DNA from: [Mycobacterium] nativiensis
GTDB taxonomy: Bacteria; Actinomycetota; Actinomycetes; Mycobacteriales; Mycobacteriaceae
Length of the DNA: 64,000 nucleotides
NCBI RefSeq assembly: GCF_020172685.1
Contig: NZ_CP083986.1
Span: 1,081,760-1,145,759, forward strand
Direction: 5' to 3'
Part shown: positions 18,053 to 27,202 of the stretch, in pieces
Layout: each line of letters begins with the position of its first letter
Position numbering within the stretch: position 1 is the first letter of the stretch
Position numbers and translations under genes: made by a program
The notes under the pieces: model-generated
The model's input: only the letters and a program-made list of their open reading frames with translations
Told to the model about the DNA's origin: nothing
Database searches by the model: none

Positions 18053-19501
18053 GTGACACCGGTGGCCGGCGGTAAACCAGGCTCTAACCCCACACGCGAT
18101 CTGGTGCGGGTCGCATTCGGCCCGTCCATCGTGGCGTTGACGGTCATCGCAGCGGTGACCCTGCTGCAGTTGCTGATCGCCAACAGCGACATGACCGGAG
18201 CATCGGGTGCGATCGCCAGCATGTGGCTGGGGGTGCACCAGGTGCCGATCTCGATCGGCGGCCGGGAGCTGGGTGTCCTGCCGCTGCTGCCGGTGTTGCT
18301 GATGGTGGCCGGAACCGCCCGGACCACCGCGCAGGCCACCGCCCGCGGCGCGTCCTGGTTCGTCGTCCGCTGGATCGTGGCGTCGGCCCTGGGTGGCCCG
18401 CTGCTGATCGCGGCGATCTGCCTGGCCGTGATCCACGACGCGGCGTCGGTCATCACCGAGCTGCAGACCCCGAACGCCCTGGGCGCCTTCGCGCACGTGC
18501 TGATGGTGCATGCGATCGGAGCCGCGATCGGCGTGGGGACGCGGATGGGCCGCCGGATCCTCGCCGAGACACCGCTGCCGGACTGGCTGCCCGACGCACT
18601 GCGGGCCGCGGTCGCCGGAATGCTGGCTCTGCTGGGGCTGGCCGGGGCGGCCACGGTGGCTTCCCTGGTCTTGCACTGGGGGACCATGCACGAGCTGTAT
18701 GCGATCACCGATTCGCTGTTCGGCCAGCTCAGCCTCACCCTGCTGGCGGTGCTGTATGTGCCCAACGTCCTCGTCGGCGCGGCAGCGATGGCGGTCGGGT
18801 CGAGCGCGCACATCGGGCCCGCGCTGTTCAGTGCGTTCACCGTGCTCGGCGGCGACATCCCGGCACTGCCCATCCTGGCCGCGGCGCCCACCCCACCGTT
18901 GGGTCCCGTCTGGGTGGCGTTGCTGATCATCGGCGCCTCGTCGGGGGTGGCCGTCGGTCAGCAGTGCGCCCGCCGCGCCCTGCCGCTGCTTCCGGCACTG
19001 GCCAAGGTGCTGACCGCGGCATCCCTCGCGGCGGTGGTGATGGCGCTGCTCGGCCTGGCCGGGGGTGGGCGGCTGGGCAACTTCGGCGACGTCGGGGTGG
19101 ATCAGCTCACGTTCGGACCCGCGGTGTTCCTGTGGTTCGCTGCGGTCGGGGCCCTGACGGTGGTGATGATCGGCGGGGTGCGGCGCGGGCCGATCAGGCA
19201 GCGGCCGATGCTGCCGGCCGCCCCCGAGAGAGTCCCCGAGCGTGAACCCGCCGCCCCGGCCGAACCCGACGATCCGGTCGAACCGGCCGAATCCGGTGAG
19301 CTCTTCGAACCCGACGAGCTGTTCGAACCCGATGAGATCAGCGGGGGAGGCGAGCTGAGCTGGACGCCGCAACCCGAGCCGGCGCGGCCCCATCCGCCGC
19401 AGGCGATCGAGTCGCACCCACCGACCCAGCCGCCCGGCCCCTGGGAAGACCCCGAAGACCTGATGTTCACCGACGACGACGGGTTCGACCGACCCCGCTA
19501 G
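18053..19501 (+). CDS. perM: PerM-like polytopic membrane protein (DUF6350, Rv0955)
   Basis: A 482-residue integral membrane protein with about nine hydrophobic segments in the first 380 residues. An acidic, proline-rich cytoplasmic tail follows (about 390-482, with repeated [10 protein letters not shown] units). Position and architecture match PerM (Rv0955), which supports FtsB stability and persistence of M. tuberculosis. No enzymatic motif is visible. GTG 18053 is used; GTG 18062 is a close alternative. It follows the Rv0954-like gene by 36 bp in the same orientation, so the two may form one unit for division or envelope maintenance. Confidence 0.8.
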   Translation: MTPVAGGKPGSNPTRDLVRVAFGPSIVALTVIAAVTLLQLLIANSDMTGASGAIASMWLGVHQVPISIGGRELGVLPLLPVLLMVAGTARTTAQATARGASWFVVRWIVASALGGPLLIAAICLAVIHDAASVITELQTPNALGAFAHVLMVHAIGAAIGVGTRMGRRILAETPLPDWLPDALRAAVAGMLALLGLAGAATVASLVLHWGTMHELYAITDSLFGQLSLTLLAVLYVPNVLVGAAAMAVGSSAHIGPALFSAFTVLGGDIPALPILAAAPTPPLGPVWVALLIIGASSGVAVGQQCARRALPLLPALAKVLTAASLAAVVMALLGLAGGGRLGNFGDVGVDQLTFGPAVFLWFAAVGALTVVMIGGVRRGPIRQRPMLPAAPERVPEREPAAPAEPDDPVEPAESGELFEPDELFEPDEISGGGELSWTPQPEPARPHPPQAIESHPPTQPPGPWEDPEDLMFTDDDGFDRPR

Positions 19502-19571
19502 ACCAACCCCGCGGGCAAATTGAGGACTTCGGTCCCTTATATCCTGATCGCCGTCCTGGTCGCATGGTGAG

Positions 19572-20000
19572 ATGACACACGTCGTCGGCACGTTGCGGAA
19601 TCTGCACAGACTGGCCGGCGTCCGCGTGGAGAAGCTGACACAACTGGTGCTGCCGCCCGGCCATGAGCCGATCCTCGATGTGATGGCGACGATCTGGATC
19701 GATGGCGTCGAGGCCGGGTTCCAGACGGTTGGGGCGACCGCGATCGGGCTGTCCAGCCCCCTGGCGGAGGACTTGTACGAGCGGCTGGAAAGCGCCGAGC
19801 TCTGCGGCGAGTACGACGAATTCCCCGAACTCGACGATCGCGACTTCCAGGATCTTGCGTGTGGTCGGGTCGAGAAGATCACCCGCGACATCCATCCGGT
19901 CGGCCACCCCGATGTGATCTGGGACAAGGTCGAGATCTGGACGGACGGCGTAGCCGCTGCGCTGCGGATCGCTCGAGATGAAGCGGATCAGCAGGCCTGA
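19572..20000 (+). CDS. Hypothetical protein with two internal repeats
   Basis: A 142-residue soluble acidic protein; I do not recognise a family. Residues about 17-52 and 98-132 are clearly related: RVEKLTQ...LPPGHEP...ATIWIDGVEAGFQ against RVEKITR...HPVGHPD...VEIWTDGVAAALR. They are separated by an acidic linker (GEYDEFPELDDRDFQDL). Each unit looks like a beta-hairpin-rich module with a conserved IW-x-DGV turn, so the protein is probably a tandem duplication. No signal peptide or catalytic cluster was seen. It lies alone between perM and purN; codon use resembles its neighbours, so the frame is likely real. Confidence 0.65.
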   Translation: MTHVVGTLRNLHRLAGVRVEKLTQLVLPPGHEPILDVMATIWIDGVEAGFQTVGATAIGLSSPLAEDLYERLESAELCGEYDEFPELDDRDFQDLACGRVEKITRDIHPVGHPDVIWDKVEIWTDGVAAALRIARDEADQQA

Positions 20001-20006
20001 TTGTCG

Positions 20007-20027
20007 CGCTCATCTGAGCGGTAGGCT
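20007..20027 (+). promoter_or_regulatory. Candidate purN promoter with overlapping palindrome
   Basis: TAGGCT (20022-20027, fits TANNNT) ends 8 bases before the GTG start of purN, suggesting a leaderless transcript. Immediately upstream is CGCTCA-TC-TGAGCG (20007-20020), a perfect 6-bp-arm palindrome overlapping the core promoter. It could be a repressor site for purine control or a terminator stem for the preceding gene. Confidence 0.4.
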
Positions 20028-20035
20028 CTTGCATC

Positions 20036-20662
20036 GTGCAACCGATCCACGTGACCCCATGCGTCCCAGCCCGGCTGGTGGTGTTGGCGTCGGGTACCGG
20101 ATCGCTGCTGGAGTCGCTGCTGGCCGCGGCGGTGGGCGACTATCCGGCGCGGGTGGTGGCCGTCGGAACCGATCGGGACTGCCGCGCGGTGGAGATCGCC
20201 CAGGCGGCGGGGTTGCCGGTGTTCACCGTCCGGATGGCCGACTATCCCGACCGGGCCGCATGGGACCTCGCCCTGGCGGAGGCCACCGCGGCGCATGCGC
20301 CCGATCTGGTGGTTTCGGCCGGCTTCATGAAGATTCTGGGCTCGGGGTTCCTTTCCCGGTTCCTCGGGCGCACCGTCAACACCCATCCGGCGCTGCTGCC
20401 CGCCTTCCCGGGCGCGCATGCGGTGCCCGACGCGCTGGCCTACGGGGTGAAGGTCACCGGCTGCACGGTGCACCTGGTGGACGCCGGAACCGACACGGGC
20501 CCGGTGCTGGCCCAGGAACCCGTCGCCGTGTTCGACGACGACGACGAAGACTCTCTGCATGAACGCATCAAAACAGTGGAGCGCAAGCTCCTGGTGGACG
20601 TGCTGGCCGCGCTGGCGACCAGCGGCGTGACCTGGACCGGACGAAAGGCAACCATAGGATGA
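20036..20662 (+). CDS. purN: Phosphoribosylglycinamide formyltransferase
   Basis: A 208-residue GART enzyme transferring formyl from 10-formyl-THF to GAR in purine synthesis. The phosphate loop [13 protein letters not shown] (17-29) is present. The catalytic N115 and H117 lie in [13 protein letters not shown], and D153 lies in DAGTDTGPV. The start is the GTG at 20036, giving a length close to the mycobacterial enzyme, and the gene looks leaderless. Its stop overlaps the purH start by 4 bp (ATGA), so the two purine genes are translationally coupled. Another folate gene, formyl-THF cyclo-ligase, lies much further along the window. Confidence 0.95.
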   Translation: MQPIHVTPCVPARLVVLASGTGSLLESLLAAAVGDYPARVVAVGTDRDCRAVEIAQAAGLPVFTVRMADYPDRAAWDLALAEATAAHAPDLVVSAGFMKILGSGFLSRFLGRTVNTHPALLPAFPGAHAVPDALAYGVKVTGCTVHLVDAGTDTGPVLAQEPVAVFDDDDEDSLHERIKTVERKLLVDVLAALATSGVTWTGRKATIG

Positions 20663-22236
20663 CCGACGGCAAGCGACCGATTCGCCGGGCGCTGATCAGT
20701 GTCTACGACAAGACCGGCCTGGTCGACCTGGCCGCCGGCCTACATGCCGCCGGCGTGGCGATCGTCTCCACCGGCTCGACCGCCAAGTCGATTGCCGCCA
20801 AGGGTATTCCGGTGATGCCGGTGGAGCAGCTGACCGGTTTCCCGGAGGTGCTCGACGGCCGGGTCAAGACCCTGCACCCGCGGGTGCACGCCGGGTTGCT
20901 GGCCGATCTGCGTAAGCCCGAACATGCCACGGCGCTGGAGGAACTGGACATCGCGCCGTTCGACCTGGTGGTGGTCAACCTCTACCCGTTCAGCGAGACC
21001 GTGGATTCCGGTGCCGACATCGACGAGTGCGTCGAGCAGATCGACATCGGCGGGCCGTCGATGATCCGGGCGGCCGCCAAGAACCACCCCAGCGTCGCCG
21101 TGGTGGTCGACCCGTTGGGGTACGACGGCGTGCTGGCCGCGGTCAACGCCGGCGGATTCTCCCTTGCCGAGCGGAAACGGCTGGCGTCGCTGGCATTCCG
21201 TCACACCGCCGAATACGACGTCGCGGTCGCCAACTGGATGTCATCGACGCTGGCGCCCTTCGAACGGGCCGGAGAGCCGCGTCAGCCCCTACCGGAATGG
21301 ATCGGGCGCACCTACCGCCGGGCCGCGCAGCTGCGCTACGGCGAGAACCCGCACCAGCAGGCCGCACTCTTCTGCGACGGCGGCGCCTGGCCCGGCCTGG
21401 CGCAGGCCGACCAGCTGCACGGAAAAGAGATGTCCTACAACAACTTCACCGACGCGGATGCCGCATGGCGGGCGGCGTTCGATCATGAAGAGATCTGCGT
21501 GGCGATCATCAAGCACGCCAACCCGTGCGGGATCGCGGTGTCGGCGACCTCGGTGGCCGACGCCCATCGCAAGGCGCACGAATGCGATCCGTTGAGCGCG
21601 TTCGGCGGTGTGATCGCGGCGAACACCGAGGTCAGCGTGGAGATGGCGGAGTACGTCAGCACCATCTTCACCGAGGTCATCGTCGCGCCGGCCTACGCGC
21701 CGGGCGCCGTCGAGATCTTGGCGCGCAAGAAGAACATCCGCGTGCTGGTGGCCTCTGAGCCGCTGCGCGGCGGCACCGAGTGGCGTCAGGTCAGCGGCGG
21801 GCTGCTGATGCAGAGCCGCGACGGCCTCGACGCCGACGGCGACAACCCGTTGAACTGGACGCTGGCCACCGGGGCGCCGGCCGATCCGGCCACCCTGGCC
21901 GACCTGGTGTTCGCCTGGCGGTCCTGCCGCGCGGTCAAGTCGAACGCGATCGTCGTCGCCGCCGCCGGTGCCACGATCGGCGTCGGCATGGGGCAGGTCA
22001 ACCGGGTCGACGCGGCCCGGCTGGCCGTCGAGCGCGGCGGTGATCGGGTGGCCGGCGCGGTCGCGGCCTCCGACGCCTTCTTCCCGTTCCCCGATGGCCT
22101 GCAGACCCTGACCGCCGCCGGGGTGAAGGCGATCGTGCACCCGGGCGGCTCGGTCCGCGACGACGAGGTCACCGCGGCCGCTGCCGAAGCGGGGATCACG
22201 CTGTACCTGACCGGGGCCAGGCATTTCGCGCACTGA
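20659..22236 (+). CDS. purH: Bifunctional AICAR transformylase/IMP cyclohydrolase
   Basis: A 525-residue enzyme for the last two steps of IMP synthesis. The N-terminal cyclohydrolase/MGS-like domain (1-200) starts [17 protein letters not shown] and contains STGSTAKSI and [15 protein letters not shown]. The C-terminal transformylase domain includes [14 protein letters not shown], the [12 protein letters not shown] signature with the catalytic Lys-His, and [11 protein letters not shown]. Length is normal. It is translated from the ATGA overlap with purN; the operon ends here, before a strong promoter for the next gene. Confidence 0.97.
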   Translation: MTDGKRPIRRALISVYDKTGLVDLAAGLHAAGVAIVSTGSTAKSIAAKGIPVMPVEQLTGFPEVLDGRVKTLHPRVHAGLLADLRKPEHATALEELDIAPFDLVVVNLYPFSETVDSGADIDECVEQIDIGGPSMIRAAAKNHPSVAVVVDPLGYDGVLAAVNAGGFSLAERKRLASLAFRHTAEYDVAVANWMSSTLAPFERAGEPRQPLPEWIGRTYRRAAQLRYGENPHQQAALFCDGGAWPGLAQADQLHGKEMSYNNFTDADAAWRAAFDHEEICVAIIKHANPCGIAVSATSVADAHRKAHECDPLSAFGGVIAANTEVSVEMAEYVSTIFTEVIVAPAYAPGAVEILARKKNIRVLVASEPLRGGTEWRQVSGGLLMQSRDGLDADGDNPLNWTLATGAPADPATLADLVFAWRSCRAVKSNAIVVAAAGATIGVGMGQVNRVDAARLAVERGGDRVAGAVAASDAFFPFPDGLQTLTAAGVKAIVHPGGSVRDDEVTAAAAEAGITLYLTGARHFAH

Positions 22237-22242
22237 AAACCC

Positions 22243-22271
22243 TTGACAAAAAGATTGCAGGCACTCACTAT
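22243..22271 (+). promoter_or_regulatory. SigA-type promoter of the amidohydrolase-tetR unit
   Basis: TTGACA (22243-22248), a 17-base spacer and CACTAT (22266-22271) give a near-consensus housekeeping promoter. This is unusual in a mycobacterial genome, where -35 boxes are often poor. It lies 7 bp after the purH stop and directly abuts a perfect palindrome at the expected start site, so it is probably a strong promoter held off by a repressor. Confidence 0.7.
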
Positions 22272-22292
22272 CTAACTCAACCTCGGAGTTAG
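22272..22292. promoter_or_regulatory. Palindromic operator, probably for the TetR protein encoded downstream
   Basis: CTAACTC (22272-22278) and GAGTTAG (22286-22292) form a perfect 7-bp-arm palindrome with a 7-base spacer. It begins on the base after the -10 hexamer and covers the predicted transcription start. Position and symmetry fit a dimeric TetR-family repressor, and the only candidate in the unit is the gene at 24090. Confidence 0.7.
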
Positions 22293-22299
22293 GAGTGTT

Positions 22300-24078
22300 G
22301 TGGTGGCTTACGACCTGATCATCCGCGACGGCCTGTGGTTCGACGGGCTGGGCAATGCCCCGCAGGTCCGCACCCTGGGCATCCGTGACGGCGTGGTGGC
22401 CGACATCGTGTCGGGTCCGCTGGACGAGACGGACTGCCCGGAGGTGATCGACGCCGCCGGCAAGTGGGTGGTGCCCGGCTTCATCGACGTGCACACCCAC
22501 TACGACGCCGAGGTGCTGCTGGACCCGGGTCTGCGCGAATCAGTGCGCCACGGCGTCACCACCGTGCTGCTGGGCAACTGCTCGCTGTCGACGGTGTACG
22601 CCGACTCCGAGGACGCCGCCGACCTGTTCAGCCGGGTGGAGGCGGTGCCGCGCAAGTTCGTGCTGGATGCGCTGCAGGCCAAGAAGACCTGGTCCACGCC
22701 GGCCGAATACGTGCGTGCCCTCGACGAGATGCCGCTCGGCCCCAATATCGGCTCCATGCTCGGCCACTCGGACCTGCGGACCGCGGTGCTCGGCCTGGAC
22801 CGCGCCACCACCGACGGCGTCGTCCCCAGTGATGCCGAACTGGAGAAGATGGCCGCACTGCTCGAAGAGGGCCTGGACGCCGGGCTGTTGGGCATGTCGG
22901 GAATGGATGCGGCCATCGACAAACTCGACGGCGAGCGGTTCCGCTCGCGGGCGCTGCCCTCGACGTTCGCCACCTGGCGTGAACGCCGCCGGCTGATCAA
23001 AGTGCTGCGCAAGCGCGGTCGGATGCTGCAGAGCGCCCCGAACGTCGCAAAACCGTTGACGGCGTTGAACTTCTTCCTGACCAGCAGCGGAATGTTCGGT
23101 CGGCGGCGCGGGGTGCGGATGAGCCTGCTGGTCTCGGCGGACGCCAAGTCGTCCCCGGGTGCGGTGCGTGTCCTGGGCCCCGGCACTCGGCTGCTCAACG
23201 CGCTGCTCGGTTCCTCGGTGCGGTTCCAGCACCTGCCGGTGCCGTTCGAATTGTATTCCGACGGAATCGATCTGCCGGTGTTCGAGGAATTCGGCGCCGG
23301 CACCGCCGCGCTGCACCTGCGCGATCAGCTGGAGCGCAACACGTTGCTGGCCGACACCGATTACCGGCGCCGGTTCCGTAAGTCGTTCGACCGTAAGAAA
23401 TTGGGCCCCACGCTGTGGCACCGTGACTTCCACGAAGCGGTGATCGTCGAATGCCCGGACGCGAGCCTGATCGGCAAGAGCTTCGGGCAGATCGCCGACG
23501 AGCGCAAGCTGCACCCGCTGGACGCCTTCCTGGATGTGTTGGTGGCCAACGGCGAACGCAACGTCCGCTGGACCACCATCGTCGCCAATCACCGGCCCAA
23601 GGAGCTCGACCGACTGGCCAACGAGCCGACCATCCACTTCGGGTTCTCCGACGCCGGGGCGCACCTGCGCAACATGGCGTTCTACAACTACTCGCTGCGG
23701 CTGCTCAAGCGGGTGCGCGACGCCCAGGCGGCGGGCCGCCCGTTCATGAGCGTCGAGCGGGCCGTGTACCGGCTGACCGCCGAGGTCGCCGACTGGTTCG
23801 GTTTGGACGCGGGCACGCTGCGCCGAGGCGACCGTGCCGACTTCGTGGTGATCGACCCGGCCGGCCTGAACCAGGACGTGGACGCCTACCACGAGGAAAA
23901 GGTCGAGTTCTACGGCGGACTGAGCCGGATGGTCAACCGCAACGACGACGCCGTGGTGGCGACCGGGGTGGGCGGCACCGTGGTGTTCGGCAACGGGCAG
24001 TTCCGCGAGGGCTACGGCACGACGATGAAGTCCGGGGTGTTCCTGCGTGCCGGATCCCCTGAGCTGGCACCGGTTTAG
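22300..24078 (+). CDS. Amidohydrolase-superfamily protein (D-aminoacylase/DAN-like)
   Basis: A 592-residue metal-dependent hydrolase. It begins YDLIIRDGLWFDGLG, the small beta-sandwich of amidohydrolases, then GFIDVHTHYDAEV with metal ligands H65 and H67, GNCSLS, and a late FSDAGAHL with the expected catalytic/metal Asp. The C-terminus LRRGDRADFVVIDP returns to the beta-sandwich. Length and motif spacing fit the N-acyl-D-amino-acid deacylase group, but annotated members hydrolyse many amides. GTG 22300 or GTG 22303 starts translation. It is the first gene of a TetR-controlled unit. The natural substrate or inducer is unknown; cleavage of an acylated xenobiotic or lipid amide is plausible. Confidence 0.85.
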   Translation: MVAYDLIIRDGLWFDGLGNAPQVRTLGIRDGVVADIVSGPLDETDCPEVIDAAGKWVVPGFIDVHTHYDAEVLLDPGLRESVRHGVTTVLLGNCSLSTVYADSEDAADLFSRVEAVPRKFVLDALQAKKTWSTPAEYVRALDEMPLGPNIGSMLGHSDLRTAVLGLDRATTDGVVPSDAELEKMAALLEEGLDAGLLGMSGMDAAIDKLDGERFRSRALPSTFATWRERRRLIKVLRKRGRMLQSAPNVAKPLTALNFFLTSSGMFGRRRGVRMSLLVSADAKSSPGAVRVLGPGTRLLNALLGSSVRFQHLPVPFELYSDGIDLPVFEEFGAGTAALHLRDQLERNTLLADTDYRRRFRKSFDRKKLGPTLWHRDFHEAVIVECPDASLIGKSFGQIADERKLHPLDAFLDVLVANGERNVRWTTIVANHRPKELDRLANEPTIHFGFSDAGAHLRNMAFYNYSLRLLKRVRDAQAAGRPFMSVERAVYRLTAEVADWFGLDAGTLRRGDRADFVVIDPAGLNQDVDAYHEEKVEFYGGLSRMVNRNDDAVVATGVGGTVVFGNGQFREGYGTTMKSGVFLRAGSPELAPV

Positions 24079-24089
24079 AGGTTCAGACC

Positions 24090-24692
24090 ATGGCCCGGAC
24101 CCAGCGGGAGCGCCGCGAGGCCACCGTGGCGGGGCTGCTTGACGCGAGCATCGCCACCATTGCCGAGGTCGGGTATGCGCGAGCGTCTGCCAAGACGATC
24201 GCGCGGCGCGCGAACGTTTCCGATGGGGCGTTGTTCCGCCACTTCGACACCATGGGTGACTTCATGGCGGCCACCGCCCGCGAGGTGCTGCGCCGTCAGC
24301 TGGAGCTGATCGGTAAGCAAGTGGCGGAGATCCCGGCCGACGGCTCGGCGCTGGAAGCGGTATTGACCGTGCTGCGTGATCTGACGGCGAACTCGAACAA
24401 CGCGGTGGTCTACGAGTTGCTGATCGCCGCACGCACCGACGAGAAGCTGCGGTCCACGCTGTCGGAGGTGTTGGAGGAATATGGTGCGAAGATCCACGAC
24501 ACCGCCCGGGGGTTTCCCGGCGCCGACGCATTTCCCGAGGAGCTGTTCCCCAACGTGGTTGCGTTGCTCACCAACACCTTCGACGGCGCCGCGATCGTAC
24601 GGACCGTGCTGCCGCAGCCCGAGATCGAGGCTAAGCGCATTCCGTTGCTGCTGAAGCTGTTTGAGGACTGGTCGCAGCGCCGGACGCCTTAG
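24090..24692 (+). CDS. TetR-family transcriptional regulator
   Basis: A 200-residue regulator. The N-terminal HTH (about residues 8-56) reads RREATVAGLLDASIATIAEVGYARASAKTIA in spacing, followed by RRANVSDGALFRHFDTMGDFMAA, the typical recognition helix and YxxF-like end. The C-terminal ligand domain is unassigned. It lies 11 bp after the amidohydrolase, so it is probably expressed from the palindrome-bearing promoter at 22243 and would repress its own unit. The stop overlaps the stop of the convergent hydrolase by 4 bp. Confidence 0.9.
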   Translation: MARTQRERREATVAGLLDASIATIAEVGYARASAKTIARRANVSDGALFRHFDTMGDFMAATAREVLRRQLELIGKQVAEIPADGSALEAVLTVLRDLTANSNNAVVYELLIAARTDEKLRSTLSEVLEEYGAKIHDTARGFPGADAFPEELFPNVVALLTNTFDGAAIVRTVLPQPEIEAKRIPLLLKLFEDWSQRRTP

Positions 24693-25723
24693 GCGATCTC
24701 GTCGGTGACCGGTGACGAGGCGTCCTTAGGCGCGGTCGCCATCACGTAGTCCACGAAGTCGGCGATCTCGCCGACCGCACGCCGCGCGTCGGGGTTGAAG
24801 TCGAAGGTGAGCTGGAACATGTGCAACGCGCGGTCCCAGACCTGAACCCAGTTCGGCACTCCGGCGGCGGTGAGTTTGTCGGCCAGCACGAAGGTGTCGT
24901 TGCGCAGCATCTCGTTGTTGCCGACCTGCAGCAGGAACGGGCCCAGGCCGCGCAGTTCTGCCTCCGGCGGCATCACCGGCAGTTCGCGGCTTCCGTTGAC
25001 GGTGGCGTAGACGCGGTAGAGGAACATGAACGCCATGAACGGGAAGAACGGGTCGCGGTGGGCGCTTGCGGCCTGCCGTTTGATCTCCATGTCCGACGAC
25101 GTCAGCGGTGACATCAGCACCTGACCGGCGGGCGCGGGCAGCCCGGCGTCACGCGCCGTCAGCGCGGTGTTGGCCGCCATCAGTCCGCCGGCCGAATCCC
25201 CGGCCAGCACAATGCGATCCGCGGTGAATCCGGCGTCCAGCACATGCTGGTAGGCGCACAGGCCGTCGGAAACGGCCTCCTCGATGCCGGCCTGCGGCGC
25301 CAAGCGGTAGCCGACGTTGAACACCTTGGCGCCGGTGGCCGCCGAGAGCTTGCTGGCAAAGCGGCGGTGCGAGTTGAGGCCCAGGGTGACCAGCGCTGAG
25401 CCGTGGAAGTAGACGATCACCCGATCGGAGTCCCGGGCGGCCGGGGCCACCACCCACTCCGCGGGGCAGTCGGGCAGCCGCAGCGGGGTCACCTCGGTGC
25501 CGGGCAGCGCCCGGATGTAGCGCATCGGTTGGTCGATGAGATCCAGGCGCGCCCGCTGCATTCCGGCCGGCCAGATCCGGTTCATGACGAGGCCGACAAC
25601 CGTCAGCACGGCGATCGAGGTGCGCAGGAAGACCAGTGCCGCCAAGCCGAGCAGCCGGGCCTGCCAGCTGGCCGGGCCGAAGTACGTCTGAGCCGGACGA
25701 TCACGCCATTCGGGTGAGTTCAC
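24689..25723 (-). CDS. HSL-family alpha/beta hydrolase (lipase/esterase)
   Basis: About 344 residues from GTG 25723. An ATG at 25828 would extend the frame, but it would overlap the divergent MoxR gene and add a basic tail with no family similarity, so GTG was preferred. There is one N-terminal hydrophobic segment (LAALVFLRTSIAVLTVVGLV, about 20-40). The oxyanion motif is FHGSA instead of the usual HGGG, then the nucleophile elbow GDSAGG. A C-terminal Asp precedes HMFQLTF, which supplies the catalytic His. Mycobacterial Lip proteins of this group hydrolyse short-to-medium acyl esters. It is convergent with tetR. Confidence 0.82.
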   Translation of the reverse strand: MNSPEWRDRPAQTYFGPASWQARLLGLAALVFLRTSIAVLTVVGLVMNRIWPAGMQRARLDLIDQPMRYIRALPGTEVTPLRLPDCPAEWVVAPAARDSDRVIVYFHGSALVTLGLNSHRRFASKLSAATGAKVFNVGYRLAPQAGIEEAVSDGLCAYQHVLDAGFTADRIVLAGDSAGGLMAANTALTARDAGLPAPAGQVLMSPLTSSDMEIKRQAASAHRDPFFPFMAFMFLYRVYATVNGSRELPVMPPEAELRGLGPFLLQVGNNEMLRNDTFVLADKLTAAGVPNWVQVWDRALHMFQLTFDFNPDARRAVGEIADFVDYVMATAPKDASSPVTDEIA

Positions 25724-25804
25724 GGTACCCAGGGTATCGGGTATCTGGCGCCGGATAAACCTGGACGCCGTGACGGACCTTCGCGCCCGTCGTAGCGTGG
25801 AGTG

Positions 25805-27202
25805 GTGACCGCGCCGAAAATCCCGCACGATCTGCCCTCAACCCTTGGCGAGCTGCGTGCCGCCGGCCACCGTGAACGGGGGGTCAAGCAAGAGATCGCC
25901 GAGAACCTGCTGGCCCGCCTCGCCGACGGTGACGACGGCGCAGCCATCTGGCCCGGCATCTTCGGCTTCGACGAGACCGTGCTCCCGCAGCTGGAGCGTG
26001 CGCTGATCGCCGGCCACGACATCGTGCTGCTCGGCGAGCGCGGCCAGGGCAAGACGCGGCTGCTGCGGGCACTGACCGGCCTGCTTGACGAGTGGACGCC
26101 GGTGATCGCCGGCGCCGAACTCGGTGAGCACCCGTATTCGCCGATCACGCCCGAATCGATTCGGCGGGCCACCGAACTCGGCGATGCGCTGCCGGTGACG
26201 TGGCGGCACCGCAGCGAGCGCTACACCGAAAAACTCGCCACCCCGGACACCTCGGTGGCAGACCTGGTCGGTGACATCGACCCGATCAAGGTCGCCGAGG
26301 GGCGCAGCCTCGGTGACCCCGAGACCATTGCCTACGGCCTGATCCCGCGGGCGCACCGCGGCATCGTCGCAGTCAACGAGCTGCCCGACCTGGCCGAGCG
26401 CATCCAGGTGTCGATGCTCAACGTGATGGAGGAGCGCGACATCCAGGTCCGCGGCTATACGCTGCGCCTGCCGCTGGACGTCGTGGTGGTCGCCAGCGCC
26501 AACCCCGAGGACTACACCAACCGGGGCCGGATCATCACCCCGCTCAAGGACCGGTTCGGCGCCGAGATCCGCACGCACTACCCTCTCGAGCTGGATGCGG
26601 AGGTCGGCGTGATCTCCCAGGAGGCCCACCTGAGTGCGGCGGTGCCCGACTATCTGCTGGCGGTGCTGGCCCGATTCGCCCGCTACCTGCGCGAGTCCCG
26701 GTCCATCGATCAGCGGTCCGGTGTCTCGGCGCGGTTCGCGATCGCCGCGGCGGAGACGGTGGCGGCCTCGGCGCGCCACCGCGGCGCGCTGCTGGGTGAG
26801 ACCGATCCGGTGGCCCGGGTGGTCGATCTCGGCACGATCATCGACGTGTTGCGCGGCAAGTTGGAGTTCGAGTCCGGTGAGGAGGGCCGCGAGCAGGCGG
26901 TACTGGAACACCTGCTGCGCCGGGCCACCGCCGACACCGCATCGAGGGCACTGGGCGGGATCGACGTCGGGCCGCTGGTGGCCGCGGTCGAGAACGCGGC
27001 GGTGACGACGGGCGAGCGGGTGTCGGCCAAGGCGGTGCTGGCGGCGCTGCCCGACTTGCCGGTGATCGACGCGGTGGCGCAACGGCTGGGCGCGGAATCC
27101 GACGGAGAGCGCGCCGCGGCACTCGAATTGGCACTGGAGGCTCTGTATCTGGCCAAGCGCATCGACAAGACGGCCGACGAGGGCGAAACCGTCTATGGCT
27201 AG
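25805..27202 (+). CDS. MoxR-type AAA+ ATPase (Rv0958-like)
   Basis: About 465 residues, related to magnesium-chelatase/MoxR ATPases. Walker A GERGQGKTR is near residues 77-85, Walker B is the variant VNELPDLAERIQ, and sensor 1 is VVVASANPEDYTNRGRIITPLKDRF. The GTG at 25805 (alternative GTG 25802) lies 6 bases after a TAGCGT -10-like box, again suggesting a leaderless mRNA. Its 3' end overlaps the VWA-protein gene by 8 bp. MoxR-VWA pairs act as chaperones that mature or insert metal into partner proteins; the client here is unknown. Confidence 0.85.
   Translation: MTAPKIPHDLPSTLGELRAAGHRERGVKQEIAENLLARLADGDDGAAIWPGIFGFDETVLPQLERALIAGHDIVLLGERGQGKTRLLRALTGLLDEWTPVIAGAELGEHPYSPITPESIRRATELGDALPVTWRHRSERYTEKLATPDTSVADLVGDIDPIKVAEGRSLGDPETIAYGLIPRAHRGIVAVNELPDLAERIQVSMLNVMEERDIQVRGYTLRLPLDVVVVASANPEDYTNRGRIITPLKDRFGAEIRTHYPLELDAEVGVISQEAHLSAAVPDYLLAVLARFARYLRESRSIDQRSGVSARFAIAAAETVAASARHRGALLGETDPVARVVDLGTIIDVLRGKLEFESGEEGREQAVLEHLLRRATADTASRALGGIDVGPLVAAVENAAVTTGERVSAKAVLAALPDLPVIDAVAQRLGAESDGERAAALELALEALYLAKRIDKTADEGETVYG

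Noticed and set aside
17147..19927. A 926-codon minus-strand open frame opposite the DUF5336, perM and unknown genes
   Set aside because: Low-complexity Arg/Gly/Gln translation mirroring the plus-strand genes; no recognisable domain.
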